Counted from the first letter of the stretch, positions 1 through 8,923 are shown. The stretch: 24,287 nt of DNA from DASYSA01 sp036003885 (GCA_036003885.1 DASYSA010000688.1:1-24287); one strand, 5' to 3'. Notes: a model not told the origin generated them from the sequence alone. Translations and numbers: made by a program.

Positions 1-15
1 CCATACAACCCTTGT

Positions 16-44
16 TTGACTCTCAATTCTCCACGTACGACAAT
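16..44 (+). promoter_or_regulatory. Possible sigma-70-type promoter upstream of the VWA gene
   Basis: TTGACT at 16-21 is followed 17 bp later by GACAAT at 39-44. This matches the housekeeping -35 box in five of six positions and the -10 box in four of six. It would give a leader of roughly 85 nt before the ATG at 136. The call rests on spacing and box similarity only. Confidence 0.3.
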
Positions 45-135
45 CCTGTATCAGATAAGTTTGTCGCAGTACCAAACCCCGAGTGAAGTACGCGGCAGTA
101 GTGTCTTCCAAATTGAATTTAAGCGGAGGCAGGTC

Positions 136-2433
136 ATGAAAAGTTTAGCCCCCACGACGCGACGCACTCTCCAACGGATTTGCAGCAGTGCGGCACGAAC
201 AAGTCTCTTCATCCCATTGGCGTTCTCCATCTTTGCTATCGCGCCGGGCCTCAACGCGCAGGGCTCGTCTGTGCGCGTGGAGACCTTCGCCTTCAAACCA
301 AACGGTATCGTGAGCGTTGAGAACTCGCAGGGCGCGACCCGGATTTCAGTCTGGGATACGCCGACCGTTCGCGTGGTCGCCGAAAAGAGAGGCGGCTCGG
401 CGAGTCCGCTGCATCCAGCGGATCTGGTGCTGATGGCCGCGGGGGACACGATCGTGGTTCAGTGCAGGCCCCCGGCGGGATCCGGGCGCATCGACCTGAT
501 GATCTACGTGCCAATGAGCGCGCATCTCGAGATCACCGGCGGTTCCTGGCCAGTCGAAGTGAGCGGATCGCTTGCTGGCGCGACAGTCGATACCACGACC
601 GGGGCTATCGATTATCAGTTGCCGCGCATGGACGACGCGCGATTTGTCATGCGTTCGGCTCGCGGCCTCGTGAAGTCGACGATTCCTCTGGCTGAATCTG
701 AGCGAATCGGAATCCACGACCTTCAGGGAAGAATCGGATCTGGGAGCGCTCCGATTTCCCTTAGCAGCCAGACCGGTAATATCACACTCGGGGCTGCGGC
801 TGGCGGATCTCTTGCGGGGCGGGCAAGGCCTCCTCAGCAGACCGTCGACGGGGGACGGTCAGTCGTAGCTGAGGCGCAACAGGAGAGCAGCCCGGCGGGC
901 TATTCGAATGCTCAGAGAAGCACAAGTCGCGATTATACCCGTACGAATGGACCGCAGGGGCGTTCCGTTGATCCGACCGGTTACGATTCCAGCAACTCCT
1001 CGCCGCCTGCGCAGCGTTCGGGTGGCGCAGCGAACCGCAATCCGGGCGGCTGGGTGGATGTCGGGGGAACCAGTAGCAGCGATAATTCTTCCGTTGAATA
1101 CAAGAGCGGGCCCATGGAGCGCCCGGCCGTGCACAAAAGCACAAGCACCGGAGGATCGGGTTTAAGGGTAAGAATTATTCCTTCGAATCAGCCCCTCGGA
1201 GCAACCCGCGATGACAACTCGATCTACGACGATCCAAAAAACGACCCGAAGAACAACGATGACGATCCGATCTTCAACCCATCTAAGGACCGTGACAGCC
1301 AGTCTTCGAGCCGCACCGATACGACGGTACAGCGGGCGGGATCGAGTCAGCCTTCACGTCCCAACTACGATCAGCCGGCAGGAAACCCCCGTGGCAGCCG
1401 GCCTCAGGCTGCTGACGACGCCGATGACCGGCAGGGACAGATAGCCTCGTCCGGATCGAGACCCAACGGACCGCCCGATCTGCGACGGAGCAGCGTTGAC
1501 GACGATGCCGTAGATCCGACCTCGCCGCCAAGACTCCCACGCGACGCTAAGTCGCCTGCGGACGACGCCATCAAGCTTAACGCATCTGTCGTGAATCTGA
1601 ACGTCGTTGTAACCGATCGTTCAGGCAAGGCGTTGCCAAACTTGAAGAAGGAAGACTTTCAGCTGGCGGAGAATGGGGACCCGCAGACTATTGAGTTCTT
1701 CGCTCCGTCGACCGCTCCGTTCAACATGGTCCTGTTGCTGGACCTGTCGGGTTCGATTCAGGACAAGCTCGACATGGTGAAGGCGTCGGCGCTGAAGTTT
1801 ATCGATGTGATCGGCCCGAATGACAAGGTCGCAGTCGTAACCTTTACCCACGAAGTGCGGGTCATCTCGCAGCTGACGAACAATCGGGATCTCCTGCGGA
1901 GTCGAATTCAGTCGATCCCGAGAGCGGTCAGCGGAACTGCCTTCTACGAAGCGATGTGGTTCACGGTAGTTGATACCCTTCGCGGCACAGAGGGCCAACG
2001 AAACGCGATAGTGGTTATGACCGACGGCGTTGACAGCTCGCTCGACCGTTACAACCCGGCGCCCACGAGAGTATCGTTCAACAGACTGGCCGCCAGGCTT
2101 GAAGAATCCGATGTGATCGTATTTCCGATCTATCTTGATACCGAATACGAGGAGGTCTTCGAGCGGCAACAGAGCACGACGGAAGCGTATGCGATAGCGC
2201 GCTCACAGCTGGAGCGGATAGCGGAGCTGACGGGGGGGCAGATCTTTCAAGCCCAGGAGGCGAAGGACCTGTCGGGCGTTTACAAGCAGGTGGCTGCTGC
2301 GCTTCGAACGGTCTACAGCGTAGGCTACTATCCGACTAATGCCGAAAAGGACGGGTCCTATCGCAAGGTCCGAGTGGCGGTGGACCGGAATGGCGCCGCG
2401 GTTCGGACAAGAAAGGGCTACTACGCGAAATAG
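136..2433 (+). CDS. Secreted VWFA-related protein (acidobacterial type)
   Basis: A 765-residue protein, probably exported. The start at 136 is chosen because GGAGG at 125-129 lies six bases upstream and the next 45 residues form a signal peptide: basic N-terminus, a hydrophobic stretch, and a likely cleavage site near NAQGSS. The frame stays open upstream to 16, but that extension has no ribosome binding site. Residues about 45-200 are beta-rich and resemble the DUF4097-type adhesin fold. Residues about 225-475 are low complexity, rich in S, P, D, G, N and R, and probably disordered. Residues about 479-765 match the VWFA-related domain common in Acidobacteriota: a beta-sandwich segment, then a VWA domain whose MIDAS motif DLSGS starts at residue 536 and a later MTDGVDSS. 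It ends with the characteristic TRKGYYA. Role unknown; metal-dependent binding in the envelope is likely. Confidence 0.9.
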   Translation: MKSLAPTTRRTLQRICSSAARTSLFIPLAFSIFAIAPGLNAQGSSVRVETFAFKPNGIVSVENSQGATRISVWDTPTVRVVAEKRGGSASPLHPADLVLMAAGDTIVVQCRPPAGSGRIDLMIYVPMSAHLEITGGSWPVEVSGSLAGATVDTTTGAIDYQLPRMDDARFVMRSARGLVKSTIPLAESERIGIHDLQGRIGSGSAPISLSSQTGNITLGAAAGGSLAGRARPPQQTVDGGRSVVAEAQQESSPAGYSNAQRSTSRDYTRTNGPQGRSVDPTGYDSSNSSPPAQRSGGAANRNPGGWVDVGGTSSSDNSSVEYKSGPMERPAVHKSTSTGGSGLRVRIIPSNQPLGATRDDNSIYDDPKNDPKNNDDDPIFNPSKDRDSQSSSRTDTTVQRAGSSQPSRPNYDQPAGNPRGSRPQAADDADDRQGQIASSGSRPNGPPDLRRSSVDDDAVDPTSPPRLPRDAKSPADDAIKLNASVVNLNVVVTDRSGKALPNLKKEDFQLAENGDPQTIEFFAPSTAPFNMVLLLDLSGSIQDKLDMVKASALKFIDVIGPNDKVAVVTFTHEVRVISQLTNNRDLLRSRIQSIPRAVSGTAFYEAMWFTVVDTLRGTEGQRNAIVVMTDGVDSSLDRYNPAPTRVSFNRLAARLEESDVIVFPIYLDTEYEEVFERQQSTTEAYAIARSQLERIAELTGGQIFQAQEAKDLSGVYKQVAAALRTVYSVGYYPTNAEKDGSYRKVRVAVDRNGAAVRTRKGYYAK

Positions 2434-2440
2434 GAAAGGG

Positions 2441-2533
2441 GAAATGCGAAATGTGAAGTGCGAAATCAGCACTTCGCATTTCCGCATTTCGACTTTCTGC
2501 ATTTCGCACTTCGAATTTCGCACTTCGCATTTC
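2441..2533. repeat. Inverted heptanucleotide tandem array (GAAATGC / GCATTTC family)
   Basis: The left arm (2441-2468) is four consecutive 7-mers: GAAATGC, GAAATGT, GAAGTGC, GAAATCA. The right arm (2469-2533) is about nine 7-mers of the reverse-complement type (GCACTTC, GCATTTC, GACTTTC, GAATTTC), with two single-base interruptions. The arms abut with essentially no loop, so the transcript could fold into a hairpin. It starts seven bases after the VWA gene stop codon and ends 57 bases before the ABC exporter. The same unit recurs at 22955-22982. Confidence 0.85.
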
Positions 2534-2590
2534 CTTCCTCCCCGCGTATAATCAGTCATTTATCAGGTCTAGCCTCGGCGGGCAATCTGT

Positions 2591-4408
2591 ATGAAAGACG
2601 TCCGCATACTGCTCAAGAACGTCCGACCCTATGCCGGCCTATTCGCGCTGGCTCTGTTTCTCATGCTTCTCGTGGCCCTGTTCGAAGCCGGGCGTACCGC
2701 GCTGCTCAAGTCCATCATCGATGAACTGCCGAGCACTCCAAGACCAAGTCTGGGCCTCTCCTCGCTGGTTTCGGTGCGCCGGTACCTCCCGGAGGGGGTA
2801 AATGCCCTTCCAATTATCGCGGGCCTCCTCGTTCTATTCACCATAATCCGCGGAACTTCGGAATATCTCTCAAGCGTGTTGATGTGGCGCGTTGGAGTCA
2901 GCGTCGTCGTTGATCTGCGCCAACGACTCTATGACCATGTACTCCAACAGTCGAGCGAGTTCTTTACCGACCATCCGACAAATGAACTGACGACCCATAT
3001 AATCAGCGACGCCGACAAGGTTCAGACTTCAGTTTCGACTCTGCTCGCAGACATACTGCGCGAAGGGCTGACCTTCATCTCGCTGCTCGCTCTCGTCTTC
3101 GTGCTCAACTGGCGACTCACGCTGGGAGTTCTGGTGGTGGGCCCCATTGTCTTTCTTCTTACCTCGAAGTTCGGCAGAAAGCTTCGCCGCATTGCCAACT
3201 CGACTCAGGAAGGCACGGAAGATGTTCTGGACGTCGCGCAGGAGAGCATATCGGGCCATAGAATAGTGAAGGCGTTTGGAATGGAACGCTTTGAGCAACG
3301 CCGCTTCCGAGACGCCCTTATTCGCCTGGCAGAGACTCAAGTGCACGCGGCGAGAGTTGTTTATCTGTCGTCGCCGATCCTCGAGCTGGTAGGTGTGCTG
3401 ATCGCCGCCGGCTTTGTGCTCTACGCCAAGAGCGAGATCGAGGCGGGCATGATGACGATTGGAGACTTTGGGACCTACATCGTAGCAATGCTCGCAATGT
3501 ACGACCCGCTGCGGCGACTGTCGCGGGCCCAGAACTATTTCCAGCAATCATTCGCAGCCAGCACCCGAATCTATTCTCTCCTCGACACCCATACTGAGAA
3601 GAGCGACGTTCCAGGTGCAATTGAGCTGGCCCCGCTCAGTCAGAGCATCGAGTTAAGGAAGGTCTCTTTCAGGTATCAGGATACGGCGGATTGGATACTG
3701 AGGGACGTCAGCCTCGAAGTGCGGAGAGGCGACGTGGTTGCGCTCGTTGGGCTTTCCGGAGCGGGCAAAACGACCCTTACGAACCTGCTGATGAGGTTCT
3801 ACGATCCATCCGAAGGGAAGATAATGATCGACGGCGTAGAGTTGAGCGCCGCAAAGCTTGCCAGCCTTCGTTCTCAAATCGCGCTGGTCACTCAGGATGT
3901 TATCCTGTTTAACGACTCCGTCCTGAACAACATAGCGTACGGACGGCCTGACTTCGACCGCGAACGCATCGAGGCTGCCGCTCGCGCCGCCTACGCGCAC
4001 GATTTCATAATCGAGCGTGGAGGTTACGACACGGTCATCGGGGAGCGAGGGGTCAAGCTCTCGGGCGGAGAGCGTCAGCGCCTCGCGATTGCGCGCGCTC
4101 TTCTGAAGGACGCACCAATTCTGATTCTGGACGAAGCTACCTCGGCCCTCGATACTCAATCCGAGCGACTGGTCCAACGGGCGCTCTCAAACCTGATGCG
4201 CGGGCGGACGACCATAGTGATAGCGCACCGCCTCACCACGATTCATCGAGCCGACGCCATCGTCGTTCTCGACCATGGCCGCATCGTCGACGTGGGCAGC
4301 CACACAGAGCTTATGTCCCGCGGCGGAATATATCGCGACCTGTACGAGCTTCAGTTCGCGGATGACGTTGTCACCGAAGGCGAGATCGCGGTGGCAAAAG
4401 AGGAATAG
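2591..4408 (+). CDS. ABC exporter, fused permease and ATPase (MsbA-like)
   Basis: A 605-residue half-transporter of the type that acts as a dimer in the inner membrane and flips or exports lipids or hydrophobic compounds. Residues about 15-320 contain the six-helix exporter domain (hydrophobic segments near 15-35, 75-95, 155-200 and 265-300). The ATPase follows: Walker A GLSGAGKT at 387-394, signature LSGGE at 490-494, Walker B ILILDE ending at E515, and the switch histidine H546 in IAHR. All catalytic motifs are intact. Length and layout fit MsbA, the lipid A flippase, but related drug and peptide exporters look the same, and no lipid A genes are adjacent, so the substrate is open. The ATG at 2591 has only a weak ribosome binding site. 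YicC follows after 22 bases, so the two may share a transcript. Confidence 0.88.
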   Translation: MKDVRILLKNVRPYAGLFALALFLMLLVALFEAGRTALLKSIIDELPSTPRPSLGLSSLVSVRRYLPEGVNALPIIAGLLVLFTIIRGTSEYLSSVLMWRVGVSVVVDLRQRLYDHVLQQSSEFFTDHPTNELTTHIISDADKVQTSVSTLLADILREGLTFISLLALVFVLNWRLTLGVLVVGPIVFLLTSKFGRKLRRIANSTQEGTEDVLDVAQESISGHRIVKAFGMERFEQRRFRDALIRLAETQVHAARVVYLSSPILELVGVLIAAGFVLYAKSEIEAGMMTIGDFGTYIVAMLAMYDPLRRLSRAQNYFQQSFAASTRIYSLLDTHTEKSDVPGAIELAPLSQSIELRKVSFRYQDTADWILRDVSLEVRRGDVVALVGLSGAGKTTLTNLLMRFYDPSEGKIMIDGVELSAAKLASLRSQIALVTQDVILFNDSVLNNIAYGRPDFDRERIEAAARAAYAHDFIIERGGYDTVIGERGVKLSGGERQRLAIARALLKDAPILILDEATSALDTQSERLVQRALSNLMRGRTTIVIAHRLTTIHRADAIVVLDHGRIVDVGSHTELMSRGGIYRDLYELQFADDVVTEGEIAVAKEE

Positions 4409-4430
4409 GCGCCCAATCAACGGAATTATT

Positions 4431-5306
4431 ATGATCAAGAGCATGACGGGATTTGGACGAGGAAGCGCTCAAGGCGATAGCTTCAAGGTGCATGTGGACA
4501 TGCGCTCGGTAAACAATCGCTTCCTCGATATTCACACCCGGCTGCCCCAGGAGCTGGCAAGCCTCGAAGTCACACTGAAAAAACAGGTCCAGGCAGCGCT
4601 CAAGCGCGGGCGAATCGACCTGACCGTTTCGATCGACCAGCTAAAACCTGCGGCCTTCGAGATCAATCGACCCCTGGTGTCGGGATACATGTCGGCGCTG
4701 GCTGAATTGAAGTCCGAGTTCGGACTCGAAGGCGACCCCTCGCTGGAACTCGTCGCCAAGCTCCCGGGCGCGATGCAGATCTCGCAGGACTCCACCGGGT
4801 TGGACGAGGCCCTGGTAGCCGGCGTAATCGCCGCCGTCTCGGAGGCCCTCGTAGCGCTCGCGGGGATGAGGATAGTCGAGGGTCAGGAACTGGCCGCTGA
4901 GTTGACCGCGCGCCTCGACTCAATCGAATCGCATCTGCCGACCATCGACAACGCGGCCTCTCTATTGCCAGGAATCTACCGCGAGAAGCTGACCAGGCGG
5001 CTTTCCGACCTGCTGGCAGGCGGACAGATCGACGAGGTGCGACTTGCGCAGGAAGCGGTGATGCTTGCAGACCGAAGTGACATAAGCGAGGAGATCGCTC
5101 GACTCAAGAGTCATATCGTTCAGATGCGCGACGTCCTTCGGGCCGATGACGAAGTGGGCAAGCGCATCGACTTCATCCTCCAGGAGATGAATCGCGAAGC
5201 GAACACGATATTGTCGAAGTCCAATGACCTCGCAATCAGTGATGCCGCGATTGTGATCAAGACCGAGGTCGAGAAACTCAGGGAGCAGGGTCAGAATGTC
5301 GAGTGA
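4431..5306 (+). CDS. yicC: YicC/YloC family ribonuclease or RNase adaptor
   Basis: A 291-residue protein beginning with the family hallmark MIKSMTGFGRG, which fixes the start at 4431; the length matches the usual 285-295 residues. The N-terminal half is the YicC-like domain. The C-terminal part (about residues 205-291) is the DUF1732 region, containing RIDFILQEMNREANTILSKS. Family members are known as endoribonucleases or regulators of RNA decay in the cytoplasm. The gene overlaps gmk by 11 bp, and yicC-gmk-rpoZ-coaBC is a conserved order in many bacteria, which points to one translationally coupled operon. No residues appear to be missing. Confidence 0.92.
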   Translation: MIKSMTGFGRGSAQGDSFKVHVDMRSVNNRFLDIHTRLPQELASLEVTLKKQVQAALKRGRIDLTVSIDQLKPAAFEINRPLVSGYMSALAELKSEFGLEGDPSLELVAKLPGAMQISQDSTGLDEALVAGVIAAVSEALVALAGMRIVEGQELAAELTARLDSIESHLPTIDNAASLLPGIYREKLTRRLSDLLAGGQIDEVRLAQEAVMLADRSDISEEIARLKSHIVQMRDVLRADDEVGKRIDFILQEMNREANTILSKSNDLAISDAAIVIKTEVEKLREQGQNVE

Positions 5307-5991
5307 GGGCCACACCGTCAGCCCCCCGGACGAAGGGCTGAACGCTGGAAAGATCGATCGGCCTGATTGCGGAAACCTGATTGTGGTGTCCGCTCCCTCA
5401 GGGGCAGGGAAGTCCACTCTCGTCCACAGGGTGCTCCAGTGCGACCCACTTCTTCGCTTCTCGGTCTCGTATACGACGCGAAAGGCTCGCGGCTCAGAGC
5501 GTAATGGGGTAGATTATTACTTTGTGTCTGAGAACGACTTCGCCGCAATGCGAGAAAGGGGCGATTTTTTGGAATCGGCCCAGGTGCACGGGTTCTTATA
5601 CGGCACGAAGAGGGAGTTGATCGAGCAGACACTGGCAGCGGGTTTCGATGCCATTCTCGATATAGACGTACAGGGCGCCGCACAGATTCGCCGAAACTTG
5701 CCCGGCGCCGTCACTGTTTTTATTCTTCCCCCCTCGAGGCAGGTTCTTCAGTCACGGCTCGAATCACGCAATCTGAATGAGCCCTCGGATATTGAGCGGA
5801 GGATCAGAAACGCCGCCGAAGAAGTTCGAACGTTCAATGAGTTCGATTACGTTATAGTCAATGATGACCTGGAGCGCGCCACGGCCGCGCTGCAGGGGTT
5901 GATAGTCGGAGAGCGCCATCGCCCCGGCCGCCAGCGGAATGCAGCGCAAGCCATAATAGACACATTTGGAGGTAAACCGATTCATGCCTGA
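5296..5991 (+). CDS. gmk: Guanylate kinase
   Basis: Phosphorylates GMP to GDP with ATP in the cytoplasm. The 231-residue protein has the P-loop APSGAGKST near residues 34-42, the GMP-binding segment around SYTTRKARGSERNGVDYYFVS, and the downstream DIDVQGAAQIRR and ERRIRNAAEE elements of the kinase. The family is usually about 205 residues; the extra length is an N-terminal leader of roughly 25 residues before the first beta strand. The ATG at 5296 lies inside the end of yicC and has purine-rich GGGAG and CAGGG sequences upstream, so the long form is plausible. No good in-frame ATG lies closer to the P-loop. The 3' end overlaps rpoZ by 8 bp. Confidence 0.95.
   Translation: MSSEGHTVSPPDEGLNAGKIDRPDCGNLIVVSAPSGAGKSTLVHRVLQCDPLLRFSVSYTTRKARGSERNGVDYYFVSENDFAAMRERGDFLESAQVHGFLYGTKRELIEQTLAAGFDAILDIDVQGAAQIRRNLPGAVTVFILPPSRQVLQSRLESRNLNEPSDIERRIRNAAEEVRTFNEFDYVIVNDDLERATAALQGLIVGERHRPGRQRNAAQAIIDTFGGKPIHA
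5968..5973 (+). promoter_or_regulatory. Ribosome binding site that decides the rpoZ start
   Basis: GGAGGT lies inside the last codons of gmk, ten bases before the ATG at 5984. An in-frame TTG at 5966 overlaps this site and could be misread as the start. The position of the GGAGGT makes the ATG the right choice. Confidence 0.75.
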
Positions 5992-6202
5992 AGCAAAAGA
6001 CGAAGATCCGTGGACAACTGACATAGACAGCAAGTACAGACTGGTGTTGCTGGCCGCCAAGCGCAGCAAGCAACTTCAGAAGGGGGCGAAGGCGCGCATT
6101 CAGAGCCCTGCAAGAAAGTTCACCCGTGTCGCGCTCGAGGAGGTCCAGCGCGGCCTGGTCCGATATCAGACCATTGTGAAGCCGACGCCCGGCGAAGAGT
6201 GA
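5984..6202 (+). CDS. rpoZ: DNA-directed RNA polymerase omega subunit
   Basis: A 72-residue protein with the omega fold. IDSKYRLVLLAAKRSKQLQKG matches the conserved helix that cradles the beta-prime C-terminus, and KFTRVALEEVQRGLV matches the second conserved helix. Omega helps assemble and stabilise RNA polymerase. The start at 5984 is set by the GGAGGT at 5968-5973. The ATG lies before the gmk stop, giving an 8-bp overlap and probable translational coupling. coaBC follows after 28 bp, as in many bacterial genomes. Confidence 0.93.
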   Translation: MPEAKDEDPWTTDIDSKYRLVLLAAKRSKQLQKGAKARIQSPARKFTRVALEEVQRGLVRYQTIVKPTPGEE

Positions 6203-6230
6203 GCGGGATGTCGGCGGTCAGGAGTTAAGA

Positions 6231-7457
6231 ATGAGAATAGCTCTTGGCGTCACGGGATGCATAGCAGCGTACAAGGCCGTGGAGGTGATGCGCGGCCTGC
6301 AGAAGCACGGGGCAACCGTTCAGGTTGTGATGTCGCGGCATGCAACCGAATTCGTGGCACCTCTGACCTTCAGCTCAATCTCGGGGCTGGCGGTGATAAG
6401 CGACATGTGGGCTCCCACCGATGATCCCGAGATCAAACACATCCAAATTGCACAGTCGATCGACCTGTTGCTGGTCGCGCCGGCAACTGCGAATGCGCTC
6501 GCCAAATTCGCAAATGGGATCGCAGACGATTTTCTGTCAACGCTCTACATTTCAACGAATGCGCCGGTTCTCGTTGCGCCGGCGATGAACGCGGAGATGT
6601 GGATTCATCCGGCAACGCAGGAAAATGTGCGGCGATTGAGAGAACGCGGTGTCCAGTTCGTCGATCCCGGAGAAGGGTATCTGGCCTGCCGAACAGTCGG
6701 CCCGGGTCGCCTGGCGGAACCCGAAGAGATTGTTCAACGTGCGCTTGAAATCATCGAGGCGAAGCCCGCAACGGGCTCCGAATCGCAACTTGCGCATCTC
6801 GACCTGCTCGAGGAACACGTACTGATCACGGCGGGGCCGACCTACGAAGCCATCGACCCGGTTCGCGGGATAACCAACCGCTCGTCCGGCCGAATGGGCT
6901 ACGCGGTAGCCGAAGCCGCGCTCTCGCGCGGTGCGCGAGTTACGCTTGTAACCGGTCCGGTTTCAATCGACCCGCCTGGCGGGTCCCGTGTGATCCGAGT
7001 CCAGTCGGCTGCACAGATGTTTGACGCGGTGATGGATACTCTCAGTGAAGCCACGCTTGTGGTGATGGCAGCCGCAGTTTCGGATTATCGCCCGGCGCAG
7101 GTTGCCGGGCGGAAGATAAAGAAAGACGGAAACGCGCTGGTCATCGAGCTCGAACCGACCGAGGACATACTTGCGTCTGTTTGCCGCAAGGGAGGTTCGA
7201 GAATTGTGATAGGGTTTGCCGCCGAAACGGATGATCTCGTTGCAAATGCGAGTAAGAAGCTCGTTGAGAAGGGCGCGGATCTGATCGTCGCCAACGATGT
7301 GTCAGCCACGGATGCGGGCTTCGATGTTTCCACCAACCGAATCGTCCTCATCTCCAGCGACCGAGTGGAAGAGTTGCCTTTGCTGTCAAAACGCGCGGCC
7401 GCCGATCGGATTCTCGACGCAGCCTCGAGGATTAAGACCGCCCGAACGCCCGCCTGA
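6231..7457 (+). CDS. coaBC: Bifunctional phosphopantothenoylcysteine decarboxylase / phosphopantothenate-cysteine ligase
   Basis: A 408-residue fusion catalysing two steps of coenzyme A synthesis: ligation of cysteine to phosphopantothenate, then decarboxylation to phosphopantetheine. The N-terminal CoaC flavoprotein half starts with GVTGCIAAYKA and carries APAMNAEMW and the active-site cysteine C153 in GYLACRTVGPGRLAEP. The C-terminal CoaB half starts near ITAGPTYEAIDPVRGI, with the acyl-cytidylate-binding N216 in NRSSGRMG and the lysine-rich loop in AAAVSDYRPAQVAGRKIKK. GGAG six bases before the ATG at 6231 supports the start. It is the last gene of the yicC-gmk-rpoZ-coaBC cluster, and a large inverted repeat follows directly. 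Confidence 0.96.
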   Translation: MRIALGVTGCIAAYKAVEVMRGLQKHGATVQVVMSRHATEFVAPLTFSSISGLAVISDMWAPTDDPEIKHIQIAQSIDLLLVAPATANALAKFANGIADDFLSTLYISTNAPVLVAPAMNAEMWIHPATQENVRRLRERGVQFVDPGEGYLACRTVGPGRLAEPEEIVQRALEIIEAKPATGSESQLAHLDLLEEHVLITAGPTYEAIDPVRGITNRSSGRMGYAVAEAALSRGARVTLVTGPVSIDPPGGSRVIRVQSAAQMFDAVMDTLSEATLVVMAAAVSDYRPAQVAGRKIKKDGNALVIELEPTEDILASVCRKGGSRIVIGFAAETDDLVANASKKLVEKGADLIVANDVSATDAGFDVSTNRIVLISSDRVEELPLLSKRAAADRILDAASRIKTARTPA

Positions 7458-7460
7458 GAC

Positions 7461-7554
7461 CTGGGTACGCACGCTTCCAGCGTGCCGGTCTTCAGCAGTT
7501 GTATCCCAAGAGGCCAGGCGCCGAGTCTTGCACGCTGGAAGCGTGCGTACCCAG
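7461..7554. repeat. 25-bp perfect inverted repeat with 44-nt loop after coaBC
   Basis: The left arm at 7461-7485 (starting CTGGGTACGCACGCTTCCAG) and the right arm at 7530-7554 are exact reverse complements. Each arm contains its own small palindrome, GCACGCT-TCC-AGCGTGC, so a cruciform or branched hairpin is possible. It begins three bases after the coaBC stop. A run of eight T lies at 7564-7571, ten bases past the right arm, so it might also act as a transcription terminator, though the spacing is too long for a classical one. Confidence 0.85.
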
Positions 7555-8038
7555 GCTGGTCAGCTTTTTTTAACTTACGCTTGATTCTCCAAGCGCCTGA
7601 GACTACCATACAAGAAGGAATTAACGCGGAGAAACAGGGTTGTCGCCATCCGTGCCAAAAAGAGAGGGCGCCTCTCTACCGTGATCTAATTCTGTGAGTG
7701 GCAGCATCGCTCGGTGTTTGCCGCCCCTAACAACATAAGAACTGTTGAAGGCGCCGTGACGTATCGAGATGCGAAGGTTAGCGACGGCGTCTGGACGAGT
7801 TCTCGGCATAGCCAGCAAGAGACTTCCAGGCGATGTGCGATGCGTGTGGACTGCAAGAGAGTGGGATGCCTCCCGTTCTTGAGGGCAGCCCGCTGCAGAG
7901 TCGTGCGGAGATGAGCAATACCTGGATGGATCGCGGCCTGGCCGGATCCGGGCCCTGATCCTGGACCTTTGCATTCGTGATCCTTTGGCTCCTCCTCGCA
8001 GTGGATGTTTTCACAGAACCTGTGGATTGGAATTAAAG
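7555..8038. other. Gene-free stretch between the coaBC repeat and cdaA
   Basis: About 480 bp. Short open frames occur on both strands, but none has a ribosome binding site with recognisable protein sequence. Visible structures are a 7-bp stem AGAGAGG/CCTCTCT with a 3-nt loop (7661-7677) and GC-rich palindromic sequence near 7940-7960. Known riboswitch or T-box features are not apparent. In some related genomes a metabolic gene (for example folP) precedes cdaA, but no FolP motif can be read here. It may be a long leader of cdaA or decayed sequence. Confidence 0.5.
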
Positions 8039-8923
8039 ATGGCCCGCTATAGAGAGCTAGTTGAGTTCCTGGAACAACTCCGATGGACCGATCTGGTCGA
8101 TTTCATAATCGTCTGGGCGATCGTATATGGACTGTTGAAGCTCGTCCGGGGAACCCGGGCGGTTCAAATAGCGGTGGGACTGCTCGGCGTGGGACTGCTC
8201 TATCAGGTATCCGTCTATCTGGGCCTGGAGACGCTCCAGTTCGTCATGCGCAACACCTTGCTTTACTTCGGATTTGCGATACTCGTGATCTTCGCGCCTG
8301 AGATACGCTCGGCTCTGATGCGGGTGGGATCGAACCTCCGCGGCCAGTGGTCCTCCGCCCGCCCAAGAGGAGGACAGGAAGTCATCGAGGAGATTGTGCT
8401 GGCTGCAATGACGCTCTCGTCCCGCAGGATCGGGGCGCTGATAGTTCTCGAGCGAAACGCAGGGCTGCAGAACTACATAGATACCGGAGTCACCCTCGAT
8501 GCTAACCTGTCTTACGATCTGCTGGTCACCATGTTCGATCCGCACACTCCGCTTCATGATGGGGCGGTGATAGTGCGTAACCGCCGCGCAGTGGCTGCCA
8601 GTTGCTTTCTGCCTCTCACGCTCAACCCGAAGCTCTCCAAGGAACTCGGCACCCGTCATCGGGCGGCCATCGGCGTCACTGAAGACACCGACGCCGTCGC
8701 CGTAGTCGTGAGCGAGGAGACCGGAGTCATATCGTTCGTTGAAAGCGGCGACATAGTGCGGCACCTGGATAACTCGCGCCTGAGAGAGCTGTTGCGCGTC
8801 GCGCTGCAACCCCCGCGGCGTTTGAGTGATGTGGTTCGCCAGACTCGCAGACGAGGCGGTACGAAGACCGTCGCACCCCCGGATCCTTCGAGAGAAGCAG
8901 TGAGCGAAACGTTCGTCAAATGA
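8039..8923 (+). CDS. cdaA: Membrane-bound diadenylate cyclase (c-di-AMP synthase)
   Basis: Makes cyclic di-AMP from two ATP. The 294-residue protein has three N-terminal hydrophobic helices (about residues 15-30, 40-60 and 65-90) and a cytoplasmic DAC domain. The two catalytic signatures are intact: DGA at 174-176 in HDGAVIVRN, and RHR at 206-208 in RHRAAIGVTEDTDAVAVVVS. The ATG at 8039 places MARYRELVEFLEQ directly before the first helix; an in-frame start at 7985 would only add a non-conserved extension. It is followed by cdaR and glmM, the partner genes known to modulate CdaA in Firmicutes. The C-terminal tail is arginine-rich and probably disordered. Confidence 0.95.
   Translation: MARYRELVEFLEQLRWTDLVDFIIVWAIVYGLLKLVRGTRAVQIAVGLLGVGLLYQVSVYLGLETLQFVMRNTLLYFGFAILVIFAPEIRSALMRVGSNLRGQWSSARPRGGQEVIEEIVLAAMTLSSRRIGALIVLERNAGLQNYIDTGVTLDANLSYDLLVTMFDPHTPLHDGAVIVRNRRAVAASCFLPLTLNPKLSKELGTRHRAAIGVTEDTDAVAVVVSEETGVISFVESGDIVRHLDNSRLRELLRVALQPPRRLSDVVRQTRRRGGTKTVAPPDPSREAVSETFVK

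Noticed and set aside
16..135. Upstream extension of the VWA gene to an in-frame ATG at 16
   Set aside because: GGAGG at 125-129 and the signal peptide place the start at 136, and the ATG at 16 overlaps the possible -35 box.
7461..7571. Classical intrinsic terminator after coaBC
   Set aside because: The T-run lies ten bases beyond the hairpin and the loop is 44 nt, so it does not fit the standard form; kept only as a possibility in the repeat entry.
7621..7974. 117-codon minus-strand frame in the gap before cdaA
   Set aside because: No ribosome binding site, and an arginine/serine/proline-rich composition expected of random GC-rich sequence.
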